A stretch of DNA of 64,000 bases, taken from Anaerobaca sp035448545. Its GTDB lineage: Bacteria; Planctomycetota; Phycisphaerae; Sedimentisphaerales; Anaerobacaceae. The stretch lies in assembly GCA_035448545.1 (NCBI GenBank), contig DAOTJE010000001.1, forward strand, positions 1 through 64,000, read 5' to 3'. The stretch's first letter is position 1. The number at the start of each line of letters is the position of its first letter. This document shows, in pieces, positions 8,646 through 17,655 of the stretch. Both the position numbers and the translations under genes were made by a program. Under the pieces are notes generated by a model that had not been told where the DNA came from, did not search any database, and worked only from the letters and a program-made list of their open reading frames with translations.

Positions 8646-11429
8646 CTACTGGCCCGCAACGGGTCGGCCGAAGGTGATGTCGTCGATGTAGATCAGGCCC
8701 GCGCCGCCCGAGGCCGGGTTGTCGCGCTCGCCTGTGCCGATGTACATGGTCTTGACGTTGTTCATCCTCACCCCGGCAGAAGTGAACGCGTCCACCGGAA
8801 TCTGCCATGCCTGCCATTCAGGTCGCAGGACCGCCAGCGGATCGGGGTGTGCCACGACGCCGGTCTTTCCGGCGTTGTCCTCCACGGCTACATAGAGCGT
8901 GTCGGCGGTATTGCCGGCCGGCTGTTCGAGTCCGATTGAGGCGGTCTGCCATTGTCCGGTGACGTTGCCCGTGGTAGCGACGCCTGAGAACTCGGCGCCG
9001 GTGACCGCGTTGAGGGTGGTGCTCGTCACGGCCAGCCCGATGTATACGTTGGCGGCCATAGTGATCTGGACCGACGAAGCGGCCGGATCGGCGGTGATGC
9101 TGACCCAGGTGACTCCGTCCTCGGACCGTTCGGCAGTGAACACGTTGCCCGTGCGCGTGAGTTTTACCCAGTACGGCGCCACGAGCCCCGGCTCATTGAC
9201 ATTCAGGCTGGTACCATTCATTGTAGGACGGTATTGCAGGGCCACGCCGTTCTCCGGCGTGAGCACGACCATCGCGTGTGCCGCACCGGGGTCGATGCGC
9301 TCGCGGATCATGACGCCGCCTTTGGCCCAGGGCCAGGTGTTCGCGATGCTCTCGACCCTCGCAACGATGGAGCCGTTTCCGCTGAGGTTCTTGTAGGCGA
9401 AGCGGAACTGATCGGCGGTTCCCCAGATGTCCGCCCCGATGCCGCCCATGATGATGTTGCCGTCGGCCGTCTCCAGGAAGGCCGGCGGGTTGCCTCGGAA
9501 GTGAACGGTCAGGGTATCGGCGCCGTGCACCGTCCAGTCCTGCGGGCTGTCCCAGGTCCGCTCGGCCTCGGAGTAGAACGGCGAGACTGTGTTGTCGTAC
9601 TCCAGCGGCATGGACTGCGTTCCGCCGTGGACGATGGTCCGCTCGGCGAACGGGACATCGAAGTAGCCGACCGTGGCTCCGGTGTTGTTGACCCAGCCAT
9701 CGACCCAGGTGTCGAAGATGGCTTGCCCGGCGTCGAGATTGTCGGTGTAGCTCTCGAAGTCGTCGATCACTTCGTAGGCCTGTGTCGAGAAGCTCCAGAC
9801 GTCGCCTTTCCAGATCGGGGTCGGCTCGGCTTCGTTGACCTCATCGATTCTCCAGTAGTAGTTTCCTCTAAACTGGATCGCATCGGGCACATAGCGATTG
9901 CCGGTGACGGTGGCAGTGGGTTCGGCGCCGGTGGCTACGGTGCCGGGATCCGTGCCGAAGTAGATCCGGTGGGAGGCCGCCGCCCGGCTGGGCCGCCAGC
10001 TCAGGGCTGTTGCCACGTCCACCTCGGTCTGGCCGTCGGCCGGCTGGGGTCTGGTCGCATAGGCGGGGATGGACAGGAAGCGGACTTCGCTCAACCCGTA
10101 CTGGCCCAGCATGCCCCAGCCGCTGTTGACGGTCAGCCGGACGTATTTGGCAGCCGCGCCGCCAAAATCCACGGTCGTATTGTAGACGTACCCCGGCTTG
10201 GCCGTCGCCCGGGCGAACTCCACGTCTCCCAGCACGGCCCAGTCGACGCCGTCCGTGGAGTACGCCACGGTGACGCCCTTGAGTCCGAAGCCGAGAATCA
10301 GTTCAAAATCCACGTTGTAGTTCCAGACCAGCATCTGGTGCAGTTGATAGACGCGGTCGAACTCGTACTGTATGTACAGAGGCTCAGCGCCCGGCGTGGC
10401 CAACCACATGGTGCTGCTGACGGTCGAGTGCTGATCGGCGGCATCGAGCCCGGACCCGTTGACCGTGTTCTGCGGTCCGGCGGCGGGCTCGGAGACTCCG
10501 TTGCTGGTGGCGATGATGTTCTCGATTGGGTATGCCAGCGGCTCGGTCGTGAAGCTCCAAACCGGCCCTTTGACGATCGTGCTGTCGGGCGGCGCGTTCA
10601 CCTCGTCGATTCGCCAGTAATAGGTTTGGCCGAGTTCGAGGCGGCCCGGGTCGTATGCTGCGTCGCTCTGGCCCTGGCTGACCAGCACGCCCATAGGATT
10701 GGCTCGGTCGGCTGCGTTGACGTCGGCGAAGACCGTTCCGAGGTATACGTCGTGCGTCTGCGCGAATGCGCCGGATGTCCAGACGAGGTCCGTGTCCCGC
10801 CAGATGTCCGCGGCGCCGTCGGCCGGGTCGGGGTCGGTCGGTAGGTCTCTTCGTGGTGGCGGGGGCTCTGCCCCGAAGTACACCCGGTCGAACCAGACCT
10901 TCACGTTCAGGTCACTGCCGACCATTGGCCACCAGGTACCCTTCAGCATCAGGTAAAGAGTTACAGTCTCGCCCGCCTGATCGCCCAAGGTGTCTCCGGT
11001 GTGCGTGTATTCGATGAGATAGGTCTGGGCGGTAGGAGTCAGATTCACTTTCCGCTCCACCTGGGTGGGCCAGTTCGTGTTGTTGAGGTTTGTCTGGACG
11101 AGGACCACCATCTCTCGGCTCTGCTGTGCTTTCGCAGTGAACCCGATGGGGTAGGTCTTTCCCGGCTCCAGCAGCAGGCCGCTCTGGGCGATCCCGATGC
11201 TTGCGGTCGCCGCGGCGTTGGTTACGTCCAGCAGGACAGCATTCGCGCCCGATAGCCCCGCGTTGCGAACGACCGACACGTCGAAGCCGGTTGTGCCGTA
11301 GCGGCCCCATCCGGTCAGACCGTCGTCAAATTCGCCGTTGACGATCTGATTGTCCTGTGCGAAGGCGAGACCTCCGGCCCAGGCCAGAACAAACGTCAAT
11401 GCCATCACACGGATCAGCTTGCTCGACAT
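8646..11429 (-). CDS. Giant modular secreted protein B (CBM4_9-like head, Fn3/discoidin core)
   Basis: A 927-aa secreted protein with a clear signal peptide (MSSKLIRVMALTFVLAWAGG, cleavage near AFAQ-DN). Residues about 25-185 resemble a CBM4_9-type module (NGEFDDGLTGWGRYG ... VWFDRVYFG). Then come a proline-rich linker, an Fn3-like module (about 190-290), a discoidin-like module (about 295-450, VNGSGLDAADQHS), a second Fn3-like module, the FESYTDN segment, a DUF1349-like module (GVMIRERIDPGAAHAM) and a C-terminal IYIDDITFGRP. The core matches proteins A and C closely, including GYFD.PFAERTIV and SPFYSEAERTWD, which indicates recent duplication. GGAGG lies 7-8 nt before the ATG at 11429. It probably binds extracellular glycans (inference). 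No sorting motif or hydrolase signature was seen. Confidence 0.85.
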   Translation of the reverse strand: MSSKLIRVMALTFVLAWAGGLAFAQDNQIVNGEFDDGLTGWGRYGTTGFDVSVVRNAGLSGANAVLLDVTNAAATASIGIAQSGLLLEPGKTYPIGFTAKAQQSREMVVLVQTNLNNTNWPTQVERKVNLTPTAQTYLIEYTHTGDTLGDQAGETVTLYLMLKGTWWPMVGSDLNVKVWFDRVYFGAEPPPPRRDLPTDPDPADGAADIWRDTDLVWTSGAFAQTHDVYLGTVFADVNAADRANPMGVLVSQGQSDAAYDPGRLELGQTYYWRIDEVNAPPDSTIVKGPVWSFTTEPLAYPIENIIATSNGVSEPAAGPQNTVNGSGLDAADQHSTVSSTMWLATPGAEPLYIQYEFDRVYQLHQMLVWNYNVDFELILGFGLKGVTVAYSTDGVDWAVLGDVEFARATAKPGYVYNTTVDFGGAAAKYVRLTVNSGWGMLGQYGLSEVRFLSIPAYATRPQPADGQTEVDVATALSWRPSRAAASHRIYFGTDPGTVATGAEPTATVTGNRYVPDAIQFRGNYYWRIDEVNEAEPTPIWKGDVWSFSTQAYEVIDDFESYTDNLDAGQAIFDTWVDGWVNNTGATVGYFDVPFAERTIVHGGTQSMPLEYDNTVSPFYSEAERTWDSPQDWTVHGADTLTVHFRGNPPAFLETADGNIIMGGIGADIWGTADQFRFAYKNLSGNGSIVARVESIANTWPWAKGGVMIRERIDPGAAHAMVVLTPENGVALQYRPTMNGTSLNVNEPGLVAPYWVKLTRTGNVFTAERSEDGVTWVSITADPAASSVQITMAANVYIGLAVTSTTLNAVTGAEFSGVATTGNVTGQWQTASIGLEQPAGNTADTLYVAVEDNAGKTGVVAHPDPLAVLRPEWQAWQIPVDAFTSAGVRMNNVKTMYIGTGERDNPASGGAGLIYIDDITFGRPVAGQ

Positions 11430-12101
11430 GATCGTCCTCCTTCAAGAAAGCCGTTGGATCGTTCACCAGGCAGATGTACGTGCGTTTCATGTCTGCCACA
11501 TGCTCGGCAGAGTGCCCTGCGTTGCGGCCTCCGAAACTACTCTTGATGCGAGCCGTCCCGGCGGCGTGTCTGGTTCATGATGCCGCGCGCCGGCGATGCG
11601 CTCACGAACTTGCGCTTCCGTACTCTATCATTTGTACCAGACAGCGGCCGCCAAAACAACAGAAATCCCTCTTTTGATGCGTGTGTTGCTCCCATTCGGA
11701 GGCGGCCGGCTCGCTTCGTGCCGGCGCTGACGCGATTTGCCACCGGCGACTCATCAGAATTGACGATGGAGAATACGCAATTGCCACAATAGGCGCCGGC
11801 GGCCAGGGCTGTACGATACAGTTGTTGCCCATGGAAGGGCGGTGGGCACCGTTTCTTGGGAATGGATTCTTACCGTACGGTCAGGGTGATGAACGAGGGG
11901 GAGGCGGTGCCCGCCATTCCCGTTTCTCTTCTTGTCGAAGGTTGGTCGCGCGTCGCACCCACTAACAATGTGCGTCTGCTCCCGGCGTTGTCCGTTTGAC
12001 CGTTGGGAAGCCGGGTCGATGGCAAGGACGGGCGGTCGTCCGACTGGTGGTGATGGGAGTATCCCGACGTGCGGCGGGACACTCCCGCAAACCGGCGTTT
12101 T
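11430..12101. other. 672-bp intergenic stretch
   Basis: Several short open frames exist here on both strands, but none has a start signal, codon use or sequence I recognise as a protein. It should carry the promoter of the 8646-11429 gene and the end of the 12102-12878 transcript (hairpin at 12055-12086). Nothing else stands out. Confidence 0.5.
12055..12086 (-). terminator. Hairpin after the 12102-12878 gene
   Basis: GGGAGTATCCCG and CGGGACACTCCC form a 12-bp imperfect stem 15 bp past the stop codon. There is no U-run, so termination efficiency is uncertain. Confidence 0.5.
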
Positions 12102-12878
12102 CTACGGCAGATCGATGCCCCAGAAGAAGGGGTCCCACGGCCACGTGTTTCCGCCGCCTTCGGCGACTTCGACGGAGATCTCTTCCCAATCCACGAGCTG
12201 CCCGTCGAGATAGACTCTCACGCGGATTGTGTATGTGCCGGCCAGGGCCATTTTCAGCGACGCGCCGTAGTAGAAGGGAGTCACCGCCTGGTCGACGGAG
12301 TCCTGCGGCGCTTCCCAGTACAGGTCCACAGTGCCGGTTCGGCCGCTGAGACGTGCCAGCGAAGCCGTCTGCGAGTAGCCGCCCGTCGGCCACTTGCCGT
12401 AAACGTTCACGACCGTGTTGTCCGAGGTGGTCGGATTCTGGGGCGTGACCCACACATCGTAGATCGCCTTCCACGCCGGGGGCGTCGGAGCCTCGACCAC
12501 CTTGAAGGACAGTTGCTTGCTGCCGGCCAGATGACCGTCGCAGAAGGACTGCACGATGGCGAAGTAGGTTCCTTTAGCCAGCTTTCCCAGCGGCTCCCGA
12601 CACACTCCTGAGCTCGCGTTGCCGACCGACGACTCGCTCCAGTAGATTTTGACCATGAAGGTGCTTCCGATCCGCTGGGTCTCCGCCCGAATCAGGCGCA
12701 GGGCGTCGGCGACCGTCGCGCGCAGCACCACAGTTGAGGCTGTGGTCGGCTCTGTTGGCTCCACGGCCAGGGTTTCGATCGCGCCTTTGCGAACCAGAGA
12801 TGGAAGAGTGATGCTCTGGGCGGCCGCGGTGCCCGCCAGCGCGAGTAGCGCGCATACAGTAACTTGGTGCTTTCCCAT
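12102..12878 (-). CDS. Secreted protein of unknown function with two beta-sandwich-like repeats
   Basis: A 258-aa protein with a typical signal peptide (MGKHQVTVCALLALAGTAAAQ). The rest consists of two Ig-like or bacterial beta-sandwich segments, about 35-125 and 130-245, each with alternating hydrophobic strands. Matching features are VKIYWSES...GTYFAIVQSFCDGHLAGSK in the first and VDLYWEAP...GTYTIRVRVYLDGQLVDWEE in the second. Both end in a strand carrying a DG(H/Q)L turn, so they look like an internal duplication. I do not recognise the family. AAGGAGG stands 8 nt before the ATG. A TTGACA...TATAGT promoter lies just upstream, so it is transcribed alone. A structural or binding role outside the cytoplasm is inferred. 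Confidence 0.8.
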   Translation of the reverse strand: MGKHQVTVCALLALAGTAAAQSITLPSLVRKGAIETLAVEPTEPTTASTVVLRATVADALRLIRAETQRIGSTFMVKIYWSESSVGNASSGVCREPLGKLAKGTYFAIVQSFCDGHLAGSKQLSFKVVEAPTPPAWKAIYDVWVTPQNPTTSDNTVVNVYGKWPTGGYSQTASLARLSGRTGTVDLYWEAPQDSVDQAVTPFYYGASLKMALAGTYTIRVRVYLDGQLVDWEEISVEVAEGGGNTWPWDPFFWGIDLP

Positions 12879-12980
12879 GGTCCTGCCTCCTTGCAGAAAA
12901 TGGTTCCGGGTGTCCCCGCCTTCCGTTTATACGGGTATGCCTTTGCCGGCGACGTACTCCGAACGTGCCGATACGCTCGC

Positions 12981-13010
12981 ACTATATGATTTTAGCGAGG
13001 CGTTTGTCAA
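12981..13010 (-). promoter_or_regulatory. Sigma70-like promoter for the 12102-12878 gene
   Basis: On the minus strand TTGACA (13010-13005), an 18-bp spacer and TATAGT (12986-12981) lie about 100 bp before the start codon at 12878. The flanking DNA is unusually AT-rich for this window. Confidence 0.65.
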
Positions 13011-13096
13011 TTGTGGAAACTACGTATTGTCGAGTGGCGAGGTTGGGCACAATGGGAAGAAGGTGTCTCGAATGTCACGAAAAGGTCGTGGGAGAT

Positions 13097-13921
13097 TCAC
13101 GGCGTGGCCAGCAGTTCGATCAGTTGGCGCTGGATGGCAGCGTTCTTGGCGACCAACGCGTTCAGGGAGAATGCGGCGCCGTCCCGGGCGAACAGATCGA
13201 GGGCTTGGCCCGAGGTGTCGGAGACGATGCCTCCGGCTTCCTGCACGATCAGCGCCGCGGCGGCGACGTCCCACGGCTTGAGACCCGATTCGTAATAAGC
13301 CCCGAGCCGTCCGGCGGCAACGTAGCTGATGTCGGTGGCCGCCGATCCCAGCCGCAGCACATCCGTCGCGACGTTCATTACCGCCTCCAGCGTCGCGACG
13401 TGGGGGGCAAGCTCGGCGCCCTGGTAGTACGCGAAGCCCGTCGCGACCAAGCTGGCCGATAGGGACTTCGACGGGGACGCCATCTGGAGGGGCTGTTCGT
13501 TCAGGAAGGCACCGCACTCACGCTCGGCCCAGAACAGCTCGTCCCCTTCGCAGGGGACGTACACAACCCCCACCACCGCCTGTCCGCGCCAGCAGAAGGC
13601 GATGGAGACCGCAAAATGGGGCAGGCCGTTGGCATAGTTGCGCGTTCCGTCCAGCGGGTCGACGACCCAAAGCCGTTCGCCGCCGGACTGTTGCGCGTGC
13701 GACTCTTCCGAGAGGATCGCATCGTCGGGGAAGCGTTCGTGGATCACATCCAGGATCAATCTCTCGGCGCCGAGGTCCTGGGCAGTGGCATAGTCATGGG
13801 GACCGCTTTTGATCTGTGCGATTGCGGCCTGACGCTGATTAGCTCTGAGATAGGCGCCGGCGCATCGAGCCGCCGCGATCGCTACCTGTCGTTCATGGAT
13901 GAACGGCGTTTCCTTCATCAT
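13097..13921 (-). CDS. Inositol monophosphatase family protein
   Basis: A 274-aa Mg2+-dependent phosphatase of the IMPase/FIG superfamily. The signature residues are present: LSEES (70-74, E72/E73), WVVDPLDGTRNY (85-96, metal ligands D88 and D91) and LKPWDVAAAALIVQEAGG near residue 215-232. Members hydrolyse inositol monophosphate, histidinol phosphate, 3'-phosphoadenosine 5'-phosphate or fructose 1,6-bisphosphate, and the sequence alone does not say which applies here. Length is normal. Two Met codons are adjacent (13921 and 13918) without a clear Shine-Dalgarno. The SDR gene ends 95 bp upstream on the same strand, so the two may share a transcript. Confidence 0.9.
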   Translation of the reverse strand: MMKETPFIHERQVAIAAARCAGAYLRANQRQAAIAQIKSGPHDYATAQDLGAERLILDVIHERFPDDAILSEESHAQQSGGERLWVVDPLDGTRNYANGLPHFAVSIAFCWRGQAVVGVVYVPCEGDELFWAERECGAFLNEQPLQMASPSKSLSASLVATGFAYYQGAELAPHVATLEAVMNVATDVLRLGSAATDISYVAAGRLGAYYESGLKPWDVAAAALIVQEAGGIVSDTSGQALDLFARDGAAFSLNALVAKNAAIQRQLIELLATP

Positions 13922-14016
13922 GCATGTCCAGATTCGGAAGCGGTAATGAACTCAATCGTGAAGACTGGCGGAAGTATGTGTGCCGGGGCGGTCCGTGTCA
14001 AGGATGCGTCTGCGAA

Positions 14017-14880
14017 TCAGCGATCCTCGACACGGCGCAATGCCTGGCGAATCAGCCAGTCCTGCCACGAGGCCGGCAGGTGGGCCATAAGCATGCGGAC
14101 GCGGGCCTTCGCGGGCAGGCAATAGCGTGCGCGCGGACGCCGGACGGTTGCAGCGCGGCAGACAGTGCGGGCGACGGCATCTGCCGAAGCCGCGCCGCTC
14201 TTCAGGACGCGGGTGATCCACCGTGCCTGTCGGGTGTAGAACGTGGCGAACGGGCCGTGGGGAATCTGGTCCTGTTTCTCCCGGACAAGCGTTCGGTTCC
14301 GGAGCCAGATCTCCGAGGCGATCTCGCTGGGCTCGATCAGCACCACCTTGATGTTCCACGGCCGGTACTCCTGTCTTGCCGCATCGCTGATCGCCTCCAG
14401 CGCGTGCTTGCTGGCAGCATACACGCCCAGGCTCGGGAACGACAATCGGCCGGAGATCGAGCTGATGTTGATGATGCGCCCGTGACCCTGCATGCGCATC
14501 TGCGGCCCGACCAGTTGCATCATCGCCAGAGCCGCGAAGGTGTTCACTTCAAACTGGTTGCGCACATCGTCCAAGGAGACTTCTTCGCACACGCCGGGCA
14601 GGGCATATCCTGCGTTGTTGACCAACACATCGATGCGGCCCCAGCCGTCCATCATGGTCCGTACCGCGCCTCGACGCGCCGCGGCGTCCGTAACGTCACC
14701 GGCGAACCACGCCACACGATCGCCCGCCCCGTGGCCCTTCTTGATCTTTGCAGCAACTTGCTCCAGTTGTTGCTGACGCCTGGCCATCAGGAACACGCCG
14801 AATCCCTTTGCCGCCAGGGCTGCCGCGCAGGTCGCGCCGATGCCCGAACTCGCCCCCGTAATTAACGCCGTCCGCATCAT
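14017..14880 (-). CDS. Short-chain dehydrogenase/reductase (SDR)
   Basis: A 287-aa classical SDR using NAD(P)H. It has the TGASSGIG cofactor motif (8-15), NNAG (88-91), a catalytic Ser in INISSISG (about 140-143) and YAASK (Y154, K158). A C-terminal extension after residue 230 is rich in Arg and Ala and ends in LPASWQDWLIRQALRR. This suggests membrane association, as in SDRs acting on lipids or retinol-like substrates (weak inference). The frame is open further upstream to 15036, but GGAG 8 nt before the ATG at 14880 and the conserved start MMRTALITG support the shorter form. It is divergent from the Gfo/Idh/MocA gene at 15151. The substrate is unknown. Confidence 0.85.
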   Translation of the reverse strand: MMRTALITGASSGIGATCAAALAAKGFGVFLMARRQQQLEQVAAKIKKGHGAGDRVAWFAGDVTDAAARRGAVRTMMDGWGRIDVLVNNAGYALPGVCEEVSLDDVRNQFEVNTFAALAMMQLVGPQMRMQGHGRIINISSISGRLSFPSLGVYAASKHALEAISDAARQEYRPWNIKVVLIEPSEIASEIWLRNRTLVREKQDQIPHGPFATFYTRQARWITRVLKSGAASADAVARTVCRAATVRRPRARYCLPAKARVRMLMAHLPASWQDWLIRQALRRVEDR

Positions 14881-15052
14881 TGTCACTCCGCCAACCATCC
14901 GCGTTCTTCCCGCGGAATACACCGACCTTGACGCCTTGTCGGTTTCTGTTGCCATGGATGCCATCGTTAGATCGTCCTGGTATCCGCCTGTCCAGAGAAA
15001 TACGGAGAGGAGTCCTTTGTGGCAGAAGAGGGTCAACAGGGCGGCATTGGAT

Positions 15053-15081
15053 TTGACGGCGCCATCCGACCGCGGTAGTCT
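15053..15081 (+). promoter_or_regulatory. Sigma70-like promoter for the 15151 oxidoreductase
   Basis: TTGACG (15053-15058), a 17-bp spacer and TAGTCT (15076-15081) lie 69 bp before the start codon. Confidence 0.6.
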
Positions 15082-15150
15082 GATCGGAGTACCGAGGCGC
15101 TCGGCATGGCATGGACCTTCATGGCATCCTTAAGCGAAGGAGAGCGGATC

Positions 15151-16272
15151 ATGGGCAAAGGCGGACAGGTCAACGTGGCGATTGTGGGGCTCGGGTTCGG
15201 AGCGGAGTTCATTCCCATCTACCAGGCGCATCCGAAGGCTCATGTGGAGGCGATCTGCCGGCGCAATAAGGCCAAACTCAACCAGATCGGCGACGCCTGC
15301 GGGATCGAAAAGCGCTACACGAGCTATGAGAGACTGCTGGCCGATCCGGCAATTGATTTCGTCCACATCAACTCGCCGATCCCGGACCACGCGCCGATGT
15401 CGATTGCGGCGCTGAAGGCAGGCAAGCATGTGATGTGCACCGTCCCGATGGCGACGACCATCGACGAGTGCCGGCAGATCGTCTCGCTCGTCAAGAAGAC
15501 GGGGCTGAAGTACATGATGGCCGAGACGGTGGTGTACAGCCGCGAGTTCCTGTTCCTCAAGGAGATGTACGAGAAGGGCGAGTTGGGCAGGATCCAGTAT
15601 ATGCAGGCGTCACATCCCCAGGACATGGAGGGCTGGCCCGAGTATTGGGAGCGGATGATCCCGATGCACTACGCTACGCACGTGGTTTCGCCCGTGCTGG
15701 GCCTGGTCGACGGCAGGGCTGAGTATGTCTCCTGTTTCGGCTCCGGCGCCATCAACCCAAGACTGGCCCGCAAGAGCGGCAACAAATTTGCCATCGAGTC
15801 CTGTCACATCAAGATCAAGGACTCGGACGTCGCGGCTCACATCTGGCGGTTCCTGTTCGACACGGCCCGGCAGTACCGCGAGAGCTTCGACGTGTACGGC
15901 TCGAAAAAGAGCTTCGAGTGGACGCTGGTCGAGGGCGAAGAGCACGTGATCCACACCGCCAAGAAGCCCGAGCCCGAGATTCCCTCGCGGGTGCGGGTGC
16001 CGGACTACGCCCATCGGCTGCCGCAAGAGATTCGCAAGTTCACGCGCACGATCCAGGATGCCGGGCATCTCTCGTTCATCCAGGGCGGCGGTCACGGCGG
16101 ATCGCATCCGCACCTGGTCCACGAATTCGTCTCGGCGCTCCTCGAAGACCGCGATCCGCGGCCCAACGCCGTCACCAGCGCCAACTGGACTTGTGTGGGC
16201 CTCTGCGCCCACCAGTCGGCCCAGAAGGGCGGCAAGATCGTCCGCCTGCCGGCCTTCACGCTGGCCGACTGA
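15151..16272 (+). CDS. Gfo/Idh/MocA family oxidoreductase, cytoplasmic, non-canonical catalytic motif
   Basis: A 373-aa NAD(P)-dependent sugar-type oxidoreductase. The Rossmann domain begins with VAIVGLGFGAEF (9-20). The C-terminal beta-sheet domain carries the GGGHGGSHPHLVHEFV segment (about 312-330) typical of one planctomycete-rich subgroup. The family's usual EKP motif after GKHV is replaced by TVP (97-99), so the normally conserved lysine is absent. The protein at 21760 shows the same loss. The start at 15151 has AAGGAG upstream. An earlier in-frame ATG at 15106 lacks one. There is no signal peptide. Substrate unknown, probably a sugar or inositol derivative. It is separated from the next gene by about 96 bp. 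Confidence 0.88.
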   Translation: MGKGGQVNVAIVGLGFGAEFIPIYQAHPKAHVEAICRRNKAKLNQIGDACGIEKRYTSYERLLADPAIDFVHINSPIPDHAPMSIAALKAGKHVMCTVPMATTIDECRQIVSLVKKTGLKYMMAETVVYSREFLFLKEMYEKGELGRIQYMQASHPQDMEGWPEYWERMIPMHYATHVVSPVLGLVDGRAEYVSCFGSGAINPRLARKSGNKFAIESCHIKIKDSDVAAHIWRFLFDTARQYRESFDVYGSKKSFEWTLVEGEEHVIHTAKKPEPEIPSRVRVPDYAHRLPQEIRKFTRTIQDAGHLSFIQGGGHGGSHPHLVHEFVSALLEDRDPRPNAVTSANWTCVGLCAHQSAQKGGKIVRLPAFTLAD

Positions 16273-16368
16273 GTGACATCATGTTCGGAAAGGGGGTGGA
16301 CAGGAGAGGGTGGCTTCACGTATCATGGCGGCTCCATGAAAGGGTATCTGAAATTGATGGAGTCTGTC

Positions 16369-16959
16369 ATGAAAAGTCGTGTTGTGATGCTGTTGACCCT
16401 GCCCTGGCTGGCCTTGGGCTGTGCTGCTTCTTCCAGTACCGGTCCCGACGTGGACCGGGATCGTGAGCGGGCGGCGATCTGCGCCGAGAGCTGGAAGGCC
16501 AAGGGATTCACGTTCGATCCCAACACGATGACCTGCGAGCAGATGTTCGAGCGGGCGCAGGCTATTCGCAACGCGGCGTATTGGAAACCGCAGGGGTACG
16601 CGTTCGATCCGAACACCATGACGGCGGGGCAGATGGACCGCCGGGCGGCGGAACTCCGCAAGTCGGGGGTGAAAGTGTACCCGCCGGCCTCGACCGTGCA
16701 AGCCGAGGCCGCGGAGGCAAAAGCGACTGCGCCCGATACGGTCCCCGCTCCGGAAACAGCGACGGAGATGGTGGCTCCCGTACAGCCGGGAGATGTCGCA
16801 ACCAGGCGGATGCTGGAGAAGATGACCATCACGCAGGTCCGCCGGAAGTACCCGCAGTACGACGACATGGATGACGCGAAGCTGACGCACGCGATCCACG
16901 AAAGGTATTTCCGCGATGTGCCTTATGCCGATTTCGCCCGTCGGTTTCTTGGCCGCTGA
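16369..16959 (+). CDS. Small lipoprotein with two 29-residue repeats
   Basis: A 196-aa predicted lipoprotein. The signal peptide MKSRVVMLLTLPWLALGC has a lipobox LALGC with Cys18. Two tandem repeats follow: SWKAKGFTFDPNTMTCEQM... (about 42-70) and YWKPQGYAFDPNTMTAGQM... (about 71-99), both sharing FDPNTMT. An Ala/Pro/Thr/Glu-rich linker (about 107-145) leads to a C-terminal segment (about 150-196), KYPQYDDMDDAKLTHAIHERYFRDVPYADFARRF. This resembles a short motif often found at the ends of phage and secretion-related proteins. GGAG 6 nt before the ATG at 16369 sets the start. Longer in-frame starts exist at 16336 and 16357. Function unknown. It is convergent with the DUF3795 gene. Confidence 0.75.
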   Translation: MKSRVVMLLTLPWLALGCAASSSTGPDVDRDRERAAICAESWKAKGFTFDPNTMTCEQMFERAQAIRNAAYWKPQGYAFDPNTMTAGQMDRRAAELRKSGVKVYPPASTVQAEAAEAKATAPDTVPAPETATEMVAPVQPGDVATRRMLEKMTITQVRRKYPQYDDMDDAKLTHAIHERYFRDVPYADFARRFLGR

Positions 16960-16989
16960 CCGCATGTACCGAAGGGTGTTGCCGCGGCC

Positions 16990-17394
16990 CTAACCGTTGC
17001 GTGACAGATGGATCTGCGTCAGGGCCGCTCGACTGAGATAAGGGCGGAAGAAGCGTCGGTAGTCCTCATTGCTCACGTCCGAGTGTTTGGCAAGGCATTC
17101 TTCCACCACGTCCATGCGGGTCTTGAGCTTGTCGCAGCCGAACTGAGGACACTGCCCGCAGTTCTCCAACCCTCTCCTGACGACACAGGGATAGACCTGG
17201 CAGTCCTTGTCGGGAGCCTCTGTGGCGGCCTGGCATCCCTTGCACGGGTGGATTTCCTCGGGACGGACCCGGCAACTGTAGTACCTGGCCAGTGCCTTGC
17301 TCAGCCTTTTCTTGTCCTGCTCGCTCTTGAGATTGGCCTCGAAGGCCGGGCAGAGGTCACAACGATAGCCGCACCTGGCCAGAATCGGCTCCAT
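16990..17394 (-). CDS. DUF3795-type cysteine-rich protein
   Basis: A 134-aa cytoplasmic protein with many paired cysteines: CGYRCDLCPAF near the start, PCKGCQ in the middle, then CQVYPCVV and NCGQCPQFGC. This is the pattern of DUF3795, a probable metal- or Fe-S-binding family common in anaerobes and without known function. A GTG at 17403 is possible as a start, but AAGGAG directly abuts it. The ATG at 17394 has an 8-nt spacing and begins MEPILARCGYRC as in the family. No partner gene is adjacent. Confidence 0.8.
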   Translation of the reverse strand: MEPILARCGYRCDLCPAFEANLKSEQDKKRLSKALARYYSCRVRPEEIHPCKGCQAATEAPDKDCQVYPCVVRRGLENCGQCPQFGCDKLKTRMDVVEECLAKHSDVSNEDYRRFFRPYLSRAALTQIHLSRNG

Positions 17395-17563
17395 GGGGTT
17401 CACTCCTTTCTGCGATGCAGGGGTGCATCGGAACGCTCCTCGATTTCATCGCATCTCTGTTCCGCGGTGCCGGTATCTGCTGTCTCTGTTGTGATTGTCG
17501 CGGTGGTGTCGTGAGGTGTCAACCAGCATTCAGCCTGTCTTTGGAGTCCCAACTCGATTCCAT

Positions 17564-17592
17564 TTGACAGGCGCAACCGGCGGGACTACCTT
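17564..17592 (+). promoter_or_regulatory. Sigma70-like promoter for the LOG gene
   Basis: TTGACA (17564-17569), a 17-bp spacer and TACCTT (17587-17592) end 63 bp before the start codon at 17656. Confidence 0.6.
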
Positions 17593-17655
17593 CTGCCTCG
17601 CTGTGTCGGCGGTCGAGCCTCTGCACATGTTCTCTCGACGTCCGAGGCCATACGA

